The notes: generated from the sequence alone by a model not told the origin. 64,000 nucleotides of DNA from Candidatus Latescibacterota bacterium (GCA_020633725.1 JACKDC010000005.1:248001-312000), one strand, 5' to 3'; counted from the stretch's first letter, positions 27,355-39,400 are shown. Translations and numbers: made by a program.

Positions 27355-27732
27355 TCAACCGCCGCGCGGGGGAGCGCTCTCCATGATCTGCTTGCGCCGG
27401 ACGATCTCCTCGAAGATCACCGGCCAGCGCGTGGGGTCCTTCGCGCTGATGTCCGCGGCCACCCCCTCGAGGGAGTCGGCGGGAAAGCTGTCCGCGAGCT
27501 GGTTGAAGCGGGCGTCCGCGAGGGAATCTCCCGCCGCCGCGAGCTGGCGGGCCTCCACCAGGCGCAGGTACTGCTGGACGAAGAACTCCTCGCGCGGGCT
27601 GAGGACGGCGGCGCCGCCGCCGCCCTGACCGCGCTGGCCGCAGGCGCCCAGGCCGAGCGACGCGGCCAGCAGCAGTGAAGCGGCGAGAAAGATAAGGACA
27701 GCGCGCGCGGGCATGGATAACACTCGCCTCAT
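27355..27732 (-). CDS. Small lipoprotein, function unknown
   Basis: 125 residues from ATG 27732; ATG 27714 gives a shorter signal peptide and is equally possible. Lipobox SLGLGAC at about residue 31, followed by a Gly-rich linker and a helical, Asp/Glu/Arg-rich domain (EEFFVQQYLRLVEARQLA). The size and helices recall small periplasmic lipoproteins, but I do not recognise a family. Preceded on the same strand by a good promoter (27802-27830). Ends 18 bases from rseP, tail to tail. Confidence 0.7.
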   Translation of the reverse strand: MRRVLSMPARAVLIFLAASLLLAASLGLGACGQRGQGGGGAAVLSPREEFFVQQYLRLVEARQLAAAGDSLADARFNQLADSFPADSLEGVAADISAKDPTRWPVIFEEIVRRKQIMESAPPRGG

Positions 27733-29869
27733 GTCTGGTGGAGCCCTTTCGACGACCCTCGCCGGACCCGCCGCGGCCCCCGCTGCGGTCGATGCCGCGG
27801 GAGTCTACGCGAGGCCGCCGGGCCTGTCAAAGCCCGCGCGCCGGCCCGCGCTCCGCCTGCGCGTGGGGGCGCTGCTCGCCCTCGTCCTGGGCTGCCTGCT
27901 CCCCGTGCGCGCGGCCGGGCAGGACGCCGGCGGCGAGGAGGGGCGGCCCGCCATCGGGCACATCACCCTCGACGGCAACCGCACCTTCTCCGACGGCGAG
28001 CTCAAGGCGCTCATGCGCACGCGCGAGCCGCGGCTGCTCCAGTTCACCGGCCACCCGCGCTACGTGCGCGACTGGCTGCGCAGCGACCTGGCCACCCTCG
28101 AGGCCTTCTACCATCGGGCGGGCTTCTACGAGGTCAGCGTCAGCTCCCTGCGCGAGGGCGACATCGTCTACGACCCCGAGCAGGGGAGCGTGGACATCAG
28201 CATCCACGTGGACGAGGGCAAGCGGCGCTACCTGCGCGCGCTGTCGATCACACCCTATCTCGGCGAGGCCGAGCGCGGCCTCCGCCGGCGCCTGGCCGCC
28301 CAGCCCGGGCAGCCCTTCGATCCCGAGGCCCCGGCCATGGATCACTTCCGCATCCTGCGGGCGCTGCAGGAGCAGGGCCACTTCGCCGGACGCGTGGAGC
28401 ACGCGATCACCGTGGTGCCCACCGCCTCGCACGCGAGCCGCGATTCGGTGGACCTGGAGTACCGCGTGGATCAGGGGCCGCCGGCCCTGCTGGCCGGCCA
28501 GCGCCTGGAGGGCAACACGCTGGACGACGCGCTCATCCAGCGCGAGCTGACCCTGAAGGTGGGCGGGCCGCTCAAGCTGGACGCGATCCTGACCAGCAAG
28601 CAGAACCTGCTCGACAGCGGCTACTTCCGCGCCGTGGACTACCGGCTGGAGCCGGTGGACTCCACCGCCGGGCCCCGCCGCGAAGGCGAGGAGGAGGCGC
28701 TGCGGCTGGTCTGGATCTTCCGCGAGCGCAAGATGGCGACCGTCGAGACCGGCGTGGGTCTCGGCTCGGTGGACGGACTGCGCCTCCTCGGCGGCTGGAC
28801 CCATCGCAACCTGCTCGACCTGGGGCAGCGCGTGTCGCTGCAGGCCAACTTCTCGCTGAAGGACGACCGCGACGGCCGCTTCGGCTTCAGCTACGAGCGG
28901 GAGTCGCTGGACTGGCGCTTCCTGGACATCGTGCGCCTGCGCGCGCGGCTGGGCCTGACGCTCTTCCGCGAGAAGGACTACGAGAGCGAGAGCGGCGCGT
29001 TCAGCCTGGAGACGCGGGCGATCCGGCTGAGCGCGGCGCGACGCGTCGACCCGGTCACCGTGATGCGGCTGCGCCAGCAGTTCGACTTCCTCTACCAGCG
29101 GCGCATCGTGGACCTGCCGCTGGCGGAGTACCAGCCCACCTACAACACGCGGTCCATCTCGCTGATTCTCGACCGCGACACCCGCGACCACTTCTTCAAC
29201 CCCAGTCGCGGCGGGCACTCCTGGTCGAGCTACGAGCTCGCCGGCGGCGTTCAGGGCGGCGACCACAGCTTCCAGCGCCTGCAGCTCAACCTCACGCGTC
29301 ACCGGCGGCTGAGCGGCGAGGGCATCGTGGCGTCGCGCATCTTCCTCGGCGGCGTCTGGCCCTACGGAAAGAGCCGCACGGAGCAGCTGGCCGGCGTGCC
29401 GGCCGACGGCGTGCCCTTTCAGGAGCGCTTCTACTGCGGCGGCGGCGCCACCGTGCGCGGCTACGACGAGAACAGCCTCGGCCCGCGCATCAACCCCGAG
29501 GACAGCGATCTCACGCCCGAGGTGCCGGGGCAGAGCCTGCCGGACTACATCCTCGGCGGACGCTACATGCTCGTGGCGAACCTCGAGTGGCGCTTCCCGC
29601 TGAGCCTCTTCGGCCGCAGCAGCTTCGGGGGCGTGCTCTTCTTCGACGGCGGCGGCGACTGGGAGAGCCTCGAGGACATCGCCATCGCGCGCGCCCTGCC
29701 CTGGCAGGCGGGCGAGCGCAACGACACGCGGCGCGTCTTCTACGGGCTGGGCGCGGGACTGCGCTATCTCACGCCCATCACGGTGATCCGCGTGGACTTC
29801 GGCCTGCCGCTGCAGAACCTCACCGACAAGGGCGGCCGCTGGCACCTCAGCCTGGGGCACACCTTCTGA
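27713..29869 (+). CDS. Omp85 / BamA-TamA family outer-membrane protein
   Basis: Outer-membrane protein insertase or translocation pore. Residues about 75-345 contain POTRA-type modules (IGHITLDGNRTFSDGEL, RYLRALSIT, LLAGQRLEGNTLDDALI); the C-terminal 350 residues form the barrel, with the conserved RGY loop in GGGATVRGYDENSLGPR and the final strand HLSLGHTF. A hydrophobic signal (LRVGALLALVLGCLLPVRAAG) is near residues 49-70, so the true start is uncertain: ATG 27713, ATG 27731 or GTG 27863. The divergent promoter inside this N-terminus favours a later start. Partner of tamB, which overlaps its stop. Few POTRAs and the tamB link suggest TamA; BamA is the alternative. Confidence 0.88.
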   Translation: MDNTRLMSGGALSTTLAGPAAAPAAVDAAGVYARPPGLSKPARRPALRLRVGALLALVLGCLLPVRAAGQDAGGEEGRPAIGHITLDGNRTFSDGELKALMRTREPRLLQFTGHPRYVRDWLRSDLATLEAFYHRAGFYEVSVSSLREGDIVYDPEQGSVDISIHVDEGKRRYLRALSITPYLGEAERGLRRRLAAQPGQPFDPEAPAMDHFRILRALQEQGHFAGRVEHAITVVPTASHASRDSVDLEYRVDQGPPALLAGQRLEGNTLDDALIQRELTLKVGGPLKLDAILTSKQNLLDSGYFRAVDYRLEPVDSTAGPRREGEEEALRLVWIFRERKMATVETGVGLGSVDGLRLLGGWTHRNLLDLGQRVSLQANFSLKDDRDGRFGFSYERESLDWRFLDIVRLRARLGLTLFREKDYESESGAFSLETRAIRLSAARRVDPVTVMRLRQQFDFLYQRRIVDLPLAEYQPTYNTRSISLILDRDTRDHFFNPSRGGHSWSSYELAGGVQGGDHSFQRLQLNLTRHRRLSGEGIVASRIFLGGVWPYGKSRTEQLAGVPADGVPFQERFYCGGGATVRGYDENSLGPRINPEDSDLTPEVPGQSLPDYILGGRYMLVANLEWRFPLSLFGRSSFGGVLFFDGGGDWESLEDIAIARALPWQAGERNDTRRVFYGLGAGLRYLTPITVIRVDFGLPLQNLTDKGGRWHLSLGHTF
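27802..27830 (-). promoter_or_regulatory. Promoter of the small lipoprotein gene
   Basis: Minus strand TTGACA (27830-27825), 17-base spacer, TAGACT (27807-27802). Start near 27795, leader of about 63 bases. It lies inside the open frame of the Omp85 gene, near its ambiguous N-terminus. Confidence 0.8.
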
Positions 29870-32800
29870 TGCGTCGGCACGTTCGCAACTCCACCCTGGC
29901 GGCCCTCGCGCTCTTCCTGCTGATCCTGGTGGGCGCGCTGCTCTTCGTCTCGCGCAACAACCCGTGGCTCGCCGAGCGGGTGGCGGCCATCGTGACGCGC
30001 AACCTGCTCCAGGCCCGCGGCTACAGCTTGCATCTGGCGGGCATCGAGGGCCGCCTGCCGGGCGAGCTGGTCCTCCACGGGCTGCGCGTGAGCTACGAGG
30101 GCCCGGGGCACGCGCCCTTCGACCTGTTCACCGCGGGGCGCGTGGCCCTGCGCTTCGCGCCCACGAGCCTGCTGCGCGGCGGCTTCCAGGGCGAGTGGCT
30201 GGAGCTCGAGAACGGCGTCCTGCGCGCCTACCCGGTGGAGGCCGAGGGCTGGGCCTATCCCGGCTTCGACAGCCCCGCCGGCGAGCGCAGCCAGGTGCAG
30301 GTGGCGGTGGACCAGGCCGTCTTCGACCAGCTCCTCATCCTGCGCGAGACGCCCGCGGGACGCGACACGCTGCGCCTCGGCCAGGGCGCCTTCAGCCTGT
30401 TCCGCAACAGCGACGGCACCTCCCTCGATCTGCAGCGCCTCACGCTGGAGCGACCCGGCCGGCCGACCCTGCACGCGGCGGGCCTGTTCATCCTGCGCGA
30501 GGGCGGCCGGCTCACCGTCGCGGGGGTGGACCTCAACCTGCCCGAGTCGCGCCTCGAGCTGCGCGGCGACCTGGCGCTGGCCGAGCCGCGGCGGCTGGAC
30601 GTGGACATCAGCGTCAATCCCGCGCGGCTTCGCGAGCTGGCCGAGGCCGCCGACGCCGAGCTGGACACGGACAGCTACCTGCGCGGCACGGTGCACGTGG
30701 GGGGCAGCCCCGACAGCCTGCTGCTCGCCGGCCAGCTGAGCGGCGAGCTCTACGACTTCGCGCTCGACAGCGTCAGCTGCCGCGGCCTCTACACCGACGG
30801 CCGCTTCCACTTCTCGCTGCTGCGCGGCCGGGTGAACGAGAGCGCCGTGGACGGCGCCGCCTCCTTCACCCTGCCCCTCTTCGGCCGCGAGTTCGGCTAC
30901 AGCGCCGACACCCGGCTCGAGCATCTCGACCTGGCGACGTTCTTCGGCAGCGGTCTCGTCACCGATCTCAGCGGCCGCCTGCACGCCGAGGACCCCGGCG
31001 GCGACGGCCGCTTCCGCTTCACCCTGGGCCCCGGCACGCTGGACCGCTACCCCTTCGCCGAGGCCGAGGGGCGCGCGGGGCTGCGCGGCGACAGCCTGCG
31101 CCTCATGGACGTCACGCTGCAGGATCGCGGGCTGGACGTCACCGTGGACGGCGTCATCCGCCCCGCCGCCGACAGCCTCGATCTGGCCATCGAGGCGCGG
31201 AGCGACGGCGCGCGGCTGACGGGCGTCTTCGCGGGAGACAGCCTCCTGACGGGGCGCGTTGAGCTGAGCGGCCGCTTCGCCGGCCCCGCGCCGGCGCCGG
31301 CGCTGTCGCTGGACGGGCGCTTCGAGGACCTGAGCTACCTGGGCGCCCACTGGCAGCGCGGGCGCTTCACGCTGCGCGGCGACGCGCTCGAACTCGCGCC
31401 CCTGGCGATCCACGCCGAGGGCGACAGCCTCCTCTGGCTGGGCGTCGAGGCCGACCGCTACTTCGTCGAGGCCAGCCTGCTGGGCGACTCGCTGCGCCTG
31501 CGCCAGATCTCCCTGGACGCGCCGGACGCGGCCGCGGACCTGGGCGGCAGCGTGGACCTGGCGCTCCTGCCGCCGCGGCTCACGCTCGATCGCGCCTGGC
31601 TGCGCTGGCTGGGGGTGGAGTGGCTCAACGACCGGCGGCTGCGCGTGGACCTCGGCGATCCGCCGGCCATCGGTCCCGTGCACTGGCAGTCGGAGCAGGG
31701 CGGCGTGGACCTCCGCTGGAACCGGCCCGAGAGCGGGCCGGATCGTCTGCGCCTGGACGCCCTGGACCTGGCGCAGCTCGGCCCCTGGCTGCCCGCGCGG
31801 CTGGGGCTGGCGGGCCGGCTCAGCGGCGACGTCGAGCGCCAGCCCGACGGCAGCCTCGTCGCCCGCGGCGCGCTGTCCTCGCTCGTCCTCGACGGCGAGG
31901 CGGCCGGCCACGCCGAATTCGCGCTGCGCTGGCTGGGGGACAGCCTCGCGGTGGACAGCCTGCGCTGGGAGCCGTCGCCGGGCCGCAGCCTGCGGGTGAC
32001 CGGCGGACTCGCCGGACTTCCCGACGTGGCGGACGGCCCCGGCGCCCTGGCCCAGCTGGCGCCGGAGCGGCTCGTGGCCGACCTCGACGTCCAGGCCGAC
32101 CGCTTCCCGCTGGAGCGGCTCACCCGCCTCTGGCCGGCGAGCGCGTTCATCCGCGGCAGCCTGAGCGGCGACCTGGCGGTGGACGGGCCGCTGAGCGACC
32201 CCGCCGTCCACTCCGAGGCCCGCCTCGACAGCGCGGCCTTCTGGGCCCTGGGACTGGATCGCCTGGGCTGGACCGCGCACCTCGAGAACGGACAGCTGCG
32301 CGTGGCGCACCTCGATCTGGCGCGGGGCGCGAGCCGGCTGGACGGCTGGCTCACCCTGCCGCTGACGCTCCGACTCGCCGACGGCCGGGGCGAGGCCACG
32401 CTGCGCGCGGACGGTCCCCTGGACGGCGACCTGCACCTGCAGGCCGACGGCGCCGACCTGCTCGGCGCCTGGGATCTGCTGGCCGAGGCGGGCGGCCGCC
32501 TGGAAGGGGACATCACGCTGGCGGGCACCGTGGCCGACCCGCAGCCCACCGGCTATCTGCGCCTCCGGGACGGCACGCTGCGCTTCGCGGGCTGGGAGGA
32601 GCGGCTCAGCGAGCTCAGCGCGGATGGTCTCGTTCGCGGCGGCACGCTGGAGATCCTGTCGATGCACTCGCGCGAGGGCATCCAGTGGTCGCGCTTCAAG
32701 GAGGGCGAGCTCTCGGGCCAGGGCTGGCTCACCTGGCTCGGCCCCTTCCGCTACGGCATGAGCGCGGACTTCGCGCGTTGCTCCTTCGGCACGCTACCCT

Positions 32801-33714
32801 TCTTCACGGGGCTCGTGAGCGGCCACCTGGACCTCAGCACCTGGGAGGAGGAGGACGTCCCGCCGCATCCCTACCTCGAGGGCGACATCGAGGTGCACGA
32901 AGGCACGCTGAGCTACTCCTTCCAGGACGTGGCCGAGACCGCCGGCCCCACCGTGGCGCCGGTGCTCAGCTACGACCTGCGCGTGCGCGCGGAGCAGAAC
33001 CTGATGCTCGTCAACGACGAGGCGAACCTGGAGCTGTCCGGCGAACTGGAGCTGATCAACACGCCGTCGGGCCAGGACGTCAGCGGCGAGCTGCAGACCC
33101 TGCGCGGCTACTACCTCGTCTTCGGGACCAAGTTCTACCTGATCCAGGGCGATCTGGACTTCAGCAGCGCGGCGGACATCAATCCGAAGATCGACATCCT
33201 GGCCGAGGCCAGGAACCGGGACGACCGGATTCAGATTCACATCACCAACACCTTCGCGGAGCCCACGGTGGACGTGGTGAGCGAGCAGGGCTACGGGCGC
33301 GAGGACGTGCTGCGCATCCTCATGGGCCTGCCCGTGGGCGCGGAGGAGGGCGCGAGCGGCGCGGCCGGCACGGTCGTTGCGGGGCGCGTGGAGGCCGAGC
33401 TGCTGAACCGGCTGGAGCGCATGGTGTCGGGCGAACTGGCCGGCCTGGTGGACTTCGGGCTGGAGAACCGCAATCTTGCCGGGGCAGGCGAGATCGAGAC
33501 GCGCTGGCGCATCGGGCGCTACCTGCCCGGCGGGTTCTACATCAGCTACAACCAGGGGCTGAGCCTGGACTCGGACCGGGAAGTGGGCCTGGACTACCGG
33601 CTCTACAACCGGCTCTATCTGCACTCCGAAGTGGTCAACCGCGGCGGGCAGTTCGCCGACGAGGGCTTGATCAACGAGTACAACGTGGACATCCGCTTCC
33701 GCTACGAGTACTAG
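29869..33714 (+). CDS. tamB: TamB-like translocation/assembly protein (DUF490)
   Basis: Long periplasm-spanning beta-groove protein for outer-membrane protein assembly or lipid transport. 1,281 residues; ATG overlaps the Omp85 stop by one base. One N-terminal membrane anchor (TLAALALFLLILVGALLFV), then repetitive beta strands (FRFTLGPGTLDRYPFAEAEG type). The C-terminal DUF490/TamB domain is clear: SGELQTLRGYYLVFGTKFYL, IQGDLDFSSAADINPKIDI, EPTVDVVSEQGYGREDVLRI and LMGLPVG. Pairing with an Omp85 gene is the standard TAM arrangement. Confidence 0.93.
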   Translation: MRRHVRNSTLAALALFLLILVGALLFVSRNNPWLAERVAAIVTRNLLQARGYSLHLAGIEGRLPGELVLHGLRVSYEGPGHAPFDLFTAGRVALRFAPTSLLRGGFQGEWLELENGVLRAYPVEAEGWAYPGFDSPAGERSQVQVAVDQAVFDQLLILRETPAGRDTLRLGQGAFSLFRNSDGTSLDLQRLTLERPGRPTLHAAGLFILREGGRLTVAGVDLNLPESRLELRGDLALAEPRRLDVDISVNPARLRELAEAADAELDTDSYLRGTVHVGGSPDSLLLAGQLSGELYDFALDSVSCRGLYTDGRFHFSLLRGRVNESAVDGAASFTLPLFGREFGYSADTRLEHLDLATFFGSGLVTDLSGRLHAEDPGGDGRFRFTLGPGTLDRYPFAEAEGRAGLRGDSLRLMDVTLQDRGLDVTVDGVIRPAADSLDLAIEARSDGARLTGVFAGDSLLTGRVELSGRFAGPAPAPALSLDGRFEDLSYLGAHWQRGRFTLRGDALELAPLAIHAEGDSLLWLGVEADRYFVEASLLGDSLRLRQISLDAPDAAADLGGSVDLALLPPRLTLDRAWLRWLGVEWLNDRRLRVDLGDPPAIGPVHWQSEQGGVDLRWNRPESGPDRLRLDALDLAQLGPWLPARLGLAGRLSGDVERQPDGSLVARGALSSLVLDGEAAGHAEFALRWLGDSLAVDSLRWEPSPGRSLRVTGGLAGLPDVADGPGALAQLAPERLVADLDVQADRFPLERLTRLWPASAFIRGSLSGDLAVDGPLSDPAVHSEARLDSAAFWALGLDRLGWTAHLENGQLRVAHLDLARGASRLDGWLTLPLTLRLADGRGEATLRADGPLDGDLHLQADGADLLGAWDLLAEAGGRLEGDITLAGTVADPQPTGYLRLRDGTLRFAGWEERLSELSADGLVRGGTLEILSMHSREGIQWSRFKEGELSGQGWLTWLGPFRYGMSADFARCSFGTLPFFTGLVSGHLDLSTWEEEDVPPHPYLEGDIEVHEGTLSYSFQDVAETAGPTVAPVLSYDLRVRAEQNLMLVNDEANLELSGELELINTPSGQDVSGELQTLRGYYLVFGTKFYLIQGDLDFSSAADINPKIDILAEARNRDDRIQIHITNTFAEPTVDVVSEQGYGREDVLRILMGLPVGAEEGASGAAGTVVAGRVEAELLNRLERMVSGELAGLVDFGLENRNLAGAGEIETRWRIGRYLPGGFYISYNQGLSLDSDREVGLDYRLYNRLYLHSEVVNRGGQFADEGLINEYNVDIRFRYEY

Positions 33715-33756
33715 TCGGGCGGTGGCGGCCGTTCGCCGCCGAGGAGGAAAGCGACG

Positions 33757-36700
33757 ATGACCCGCCCCCGGTCCCTGCGGCCCCTAGCGCGCTGGAGCCT
33801 GCTCGCGCTCGTCGTTCTCGCCCTGACGCCGCTGAGCGCGGACGCGTATCTGTTCGGCAAGAACAAGGTCCACTACGACTCCTTCGACTGGCAGGTCTAC
33901 CACAGCGCGCACTTCGACCTGTACTACTACCCCGAGGAGGCCGTGCTGGCCAGCCAGACGGCGCTGCTGGCGGAGCAGGCCTACGCGCGGCTCGCGGCGC
34001 TGCTCGACCACCGGCCCCAGGGACGCATCCCGCTGGTGCTCTACAGCTCGCATCCGTCCTTCCAGCAGACCAACGTCAGCCCGGAGCTGATCAGCGAGTC
34101 CACCGGCGGCTTCACGGACATCACGCGCAGCCGCGTCGTGCTGCCCTACAGCGGCTCGGTGCCGGACTTCCGGCACGTGGTGGCGCACGAGCTGGTGCAC
34201 GTCTTCATGCTCGACATGCTCTTCGGCGGCCATGGTCCCGAGCACGTGCTGCGCAGCGTGGGGCAGTTCATGATGCCCCCGCTCTGGTTCATCGAGGGCA
34301 TGGCCGAGTACCTCTCCACGGGCTGGGACGCCAGCGCGCAGCTCTATCTCGAGGACGCGGTGGCCAGCGACTACCTCGCGCCCCTCGACGGCTACGTGGG
34401 CGGCTTCCTCGTCTACAAGGAAGGCCAGGCGGCCATGGCCTACCTGACCCGGCGCTTCGGCGAGGGGATCCTGCCCGAGCTGCTGAAGGAGATGAGCGGC
34501 CGGGGCAACCTGGACCGCGCGCTGCAGAAGAGCACGGGGATGAACCTCGAGCGCTTCAGCCGCGAGTTCCTGCGCGACACCAAGGAGCGCACCTGGCCGC
34601 GGCTGGCCGAGCGGGGACGTCCCGACCAGCGCGCCTTCCGGCTGCTGGACCACGAGCAGGCGGGTCGCGCCTTCTTCATGCACCCGCGCTTCAGCCCCGA
34701 CGGCAGCCGCATGGCCTACTTCGCCGACAACGAGGGCGAGGTGAACCTCTACCTGGCCTCCAGTCTCGACGGCAAGGTGCTGCGCCGCCTGGTCACCGGG
34801 CATCGCTCGTCGCGGCTCGAGAGCCTGCACCCCTTCGACACCGGCGTCTCCTTCTCGCCCGACGGCACCCGCCTCGCGTTCTCCGCGCTCTCCGGCGGCG
34901 CGGACGCGCTGGTGATCGTGAGCGCGGACGACGGCAAGGAGCTCGCGCGCTACCGTCCGTCGCTGGACAGCATGCGCGGCCCGGCCTGGTCGCCCGACGG
35001 CAGGCGCATCGCGGTGAGCGGCGTGGCCGGGGGCGTCACCGATCTCTATCTGCTGGACCTGGACGGCGGCGCCTGGCGCCAGCTCACCCACGACCTGGCC
35101 GACGAGCAGGACCCCGCGTGGCTCGACGCCGAGACGCTGATCTACGCGCGGCACGACGCGCTCTTCCCCGGCCTCTTCGCCGCGGACGGCGAGCATCCGC
35201 CCGTCTTCCTGGATCCGGCGGAGTTCGGCGAGCACCCCGAGGTCTTCGACGTGGGCGACGGCTACGACCTCTGGCGCCTCGCCGTGGACCCCGACGCGGC
35301 GCCCACGCCCCTGGCCGCCACCGCGGGCGACGACCGCAGCCCGCTGCCGCTGGCCGGCGGCGGCCTGCTCTTCACCAGCACCGCGGCCGGTCTCCAGGAC
35401 CTCTGGTTCCAGGCCGCGCCCGACTCCGCGCCGCGCCGGGTCTACGCGCCGGCCGGCGGCGTGATGGGCCCGTCCCTCAGCCACGACGACACGCGCCTCG
35501 CCTTCTCCTCGCTGGACGGCGGCGGCTACGACGTCTTCGTCATCGAGGATCTGCCAGGCCTGCTCGCGCCCGAGGACGAGCGGCCGGGCCTGGCCGCGAA
35601 CCCCGAGCAGCGGCTCTACACGCCCTTCGCCGCGCCGCCGGACTCCAGCGAGCTGGGCTTCGCACTGCCGGCCGCCGCCCCGGCGCCGGATAGCCTCACC
35701 GGCCGCGGCGAGCCCTACAGCACGCGCTTCCTGGTGGACGCCATGGGCCGGCAGGTCACCTACGACACCCTCTACGGGCTCTACGGAAGCAGCGTCATCA
35801 CCTTCAAGGACGTGCTCGGCGACCAGGAGATCCTGCTGCTGCTCGACGTCTTCGGCAACATCTCCGACTCGAACCTCATGGCGGCCTACACGCGGCGCAC
35901 CCGTCGCCTGAACTGGAGCGTGGGGGCCTACTCGTTCCTGAGCTACTACCAGACGCGCGTGGGCAGCTTCGGCGAGTACTTCCCCAGCGACCGCCTCGCC
36001 CTGGAGTGGCGCCGCGGCGGCTTCCTGTCGGCGAGCTATCCCTTCAGCCTGTTCATGCGCCTGGACTACGACCTCAACCTGCTCTACGCCCGGCGCGAGT
36101 ACTACGAGGGCTTCGATCCCTGGGGACGGCCGATCCCCATCAGCGACCCGGACCGCCCGGCGGTCGAGAAGCGGCTCCTGGGGCAGCCGAGCCTGTCGCT
36201 GGTCTACGACAACGCGCTCTTCGACGCGCTCGGTCCGGTCAAGGGCAGCCGCTGGGCGCTGAGCGCCGCCTACGCGCACGATCTCGGCAGCGGTGAACCC
36301 GTGGCGCGCTGGCTGGCCTACGCCGACTGGCGCCACTACATGCTCGGCCCGGGGGGCCACAGCCTCGCGCTGCGCCTCAGCGGACGTTTCAGCGAGGGCG
36401 TCGACCCGGTGGTCTACACGCTGGGCGGCCCCTACGATCTGCGCGGCTACGACTACCTGGACTTCGCCGGCACGCGCACCGCGCTGGGCAGCGTCGAGTG
36501 GCGCTTCCCGTTCATCCGCTACATCTACCTCGGCGGTCCGTTGCCCCTGATCTGGGGCGGCATCGGCGGGAGCGTCTTCGCGGACTTCGGCGGCGCGTGG
36601 AACGGCGACAACTTCCGCGCCTTCAAGTCGGGCGACGGCCTGCGCCTGCAGGATCTGCGCAGCGACATCGGCTACGGCTTCCGCATCAACCTCGGCGGCT

Positions 36701-36789
36701 TCCTGCTGCTCTGGGACATCGCGTGGCCCACCGATCTCAAGGAGCTCGGGCCGCGGCGGACGCACTTCTCGATCGGGGCTCAATTCTGA
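33757..36789 (+). CDS. Metallopeptidase - TolB-like propeller - Omp85-type barrel fusion
   Basis: 1,010 residues; ATG 33757 with GAGGAGGAAAG upstream. Signal peptide ends at SADA. Residues about 35-250 match a peptidase MA-like gluzincin: H144-E145-L-V-H148 in VVAHELVHVFM and the downstream WFIEGMAEY with E180 as probable third ligand. Residues about 285-600 are PD40/TolB-like propeller blades (HPRFSPDGSRMAYF, FSPDGTRLAFSAL, PAWSPDGRRIAVSG). Residues about 640-1010 form an Omp85-type barrel with the RGY loop LGGPYDLRGYDYLDF and final strand HFSIGAQF. No POTRA is visible; the propeller takes its place. Third gene after Omp85 and TamB. Function unknown. Confidence 0.85.
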   Translation: MTRPRSLRPLARWSLLALVVLALTPLSADAYLFGKNKVHYDSFDWQVYHSAHFDLYYYPEEAVLASQTALLAEQAYARLAALLDHRPQGRIPLVLYSSHPSFQQTNVSPELISESTGGFTDITRSRVVLPYSGSVPDFRHVVAHELVHVFMLDMLFGGHGPEHVLRSVGQFMMPPLWFIEGMAEYLSTGWDASAQLYLEDAVASDYLAPLDGYVGGFLVYKEGQAAMAYLTRRFGEGILPELLKEMSGRGNLDRALQKSTGMNLERFSREFLRDTKERTWPRLAERGRPDQRAFRLLDHEQAGRAFFMHPRFSPDGSRMAYFADNEGEVNLYLASSLDGKVLRRLVTGHRSSRLESLHPFDTGVSFSPDGTRLAFSALSGGADALVIVSADDGKELARYRPSLDSMRGPAWSPDGRRIAVSGVAGGVTDLYLLDLDGGAWRQLTHDLADEQDPAWLDAETLIYARHDALFPGLFAADGEHPPVFLDPAEFGEHPEVFDVGDGYDLWRLAVDPDAAPTPLAATAGDDRSPLPLAGGGLLFTSTAAGLQDLWFQAAPDSAPRRVYAPAGGVMGPSLSHDDTRLAFSSLDGGGYDVFVIEDLPGLLAPEDERPGLAANPEQRLYTPFAAPPDSSELGFALPAAAPAPDSLTGRGEPYSTRFLVDAMGRQVTYDTLYGLYGSSVITFKDVLGDQEILLLLDVFGNISDSNLMAAYTRRTRRLNWSVGAYSFLSYYQTRVGSFGEYFPSDRLALEWRRGGFLSASYPFSLFMRLDYDLNLLYARREYYEGFDPWGRPIPISDPDRPAVEKRLLGQPSLSLVYDNALFDALGPVKGSRWALSAAYAHDLGSGEPVARWLAYADWRHYMLGPGGHSLALRLSGRFSEGVDPVVYTLGGPYDLRGYDYLDFAGTRTALGSVEWRFPFIRYIYLGGPLPLIWGGIGGSVFADFGGAWNGDNFRAFKSGDGLRLQDLRSDIGYGFRINLGGFLLLWDIAWPTDLKELGPRRTHFSIGAQF

Positions 36790-36989
36790 GGCGGCGCGAA
36801 GGAGTTCCACCTCGCTTGACTTCGGCTCGCTGCGCTCGCCTCAGACGCGCTCGGCTGGAACCTTCGCGCCGCTGCGTAGCAGAAGCAGAGGCAGAAGCAG
36901 AGGCAGAAGAAGATTGCGCGAGCGGGGCGAGGTCCGTATGGTAGCCTCTCGCCGAAGCACCCAACGCCTGCCCATCTCATGGAGTTTCT
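36790..36989. other. 200-base intergenic region before the helicase gene
   Basis: No gene supported. Contains the hexamer repeat at 36878-36907. I found no convincing promoter; the helicase ribosome binding site GGAG is at 36981-36984. Confidence 0.6.
36878..36907. repeat. Hexamer tandem repeat (A/G)GCAGA x5
   Basis: Five head-to-tail copies (AGCAGA, AGCAGA, GGCAGA, AGCAGA, GGCAGA), then AGAAGA. Purine-rich island in intergenic DNA between the Omp85 fusion and the helicase gene. Likely slippage-prone. Confidence 0.8.
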
Positions 36990-39386
<2,397 letters not shown>

Positions 39387-39400
39387 CGCGGGAGGCGCTC

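Noticed and set aside
29764..32667. 967-residue minus-strand open frame opposite tamB
   Set aside because: Shadow; Gln/Ala/Glu-rich with no start signal, while the plus strand encodes clear TamB sequence.
31620..35693. 1,357-residue plus-strand open frame spanning tamB and the Omp85 fusion
   Set aside because: Arg/Ala/Gly-rich +1 shadow that crosses a real gene boundary.
36878..36907. CRISPR-like repeat
   Set aside because: Units are six bases, directly adjacent, with no spacers; no cas genes in the window.
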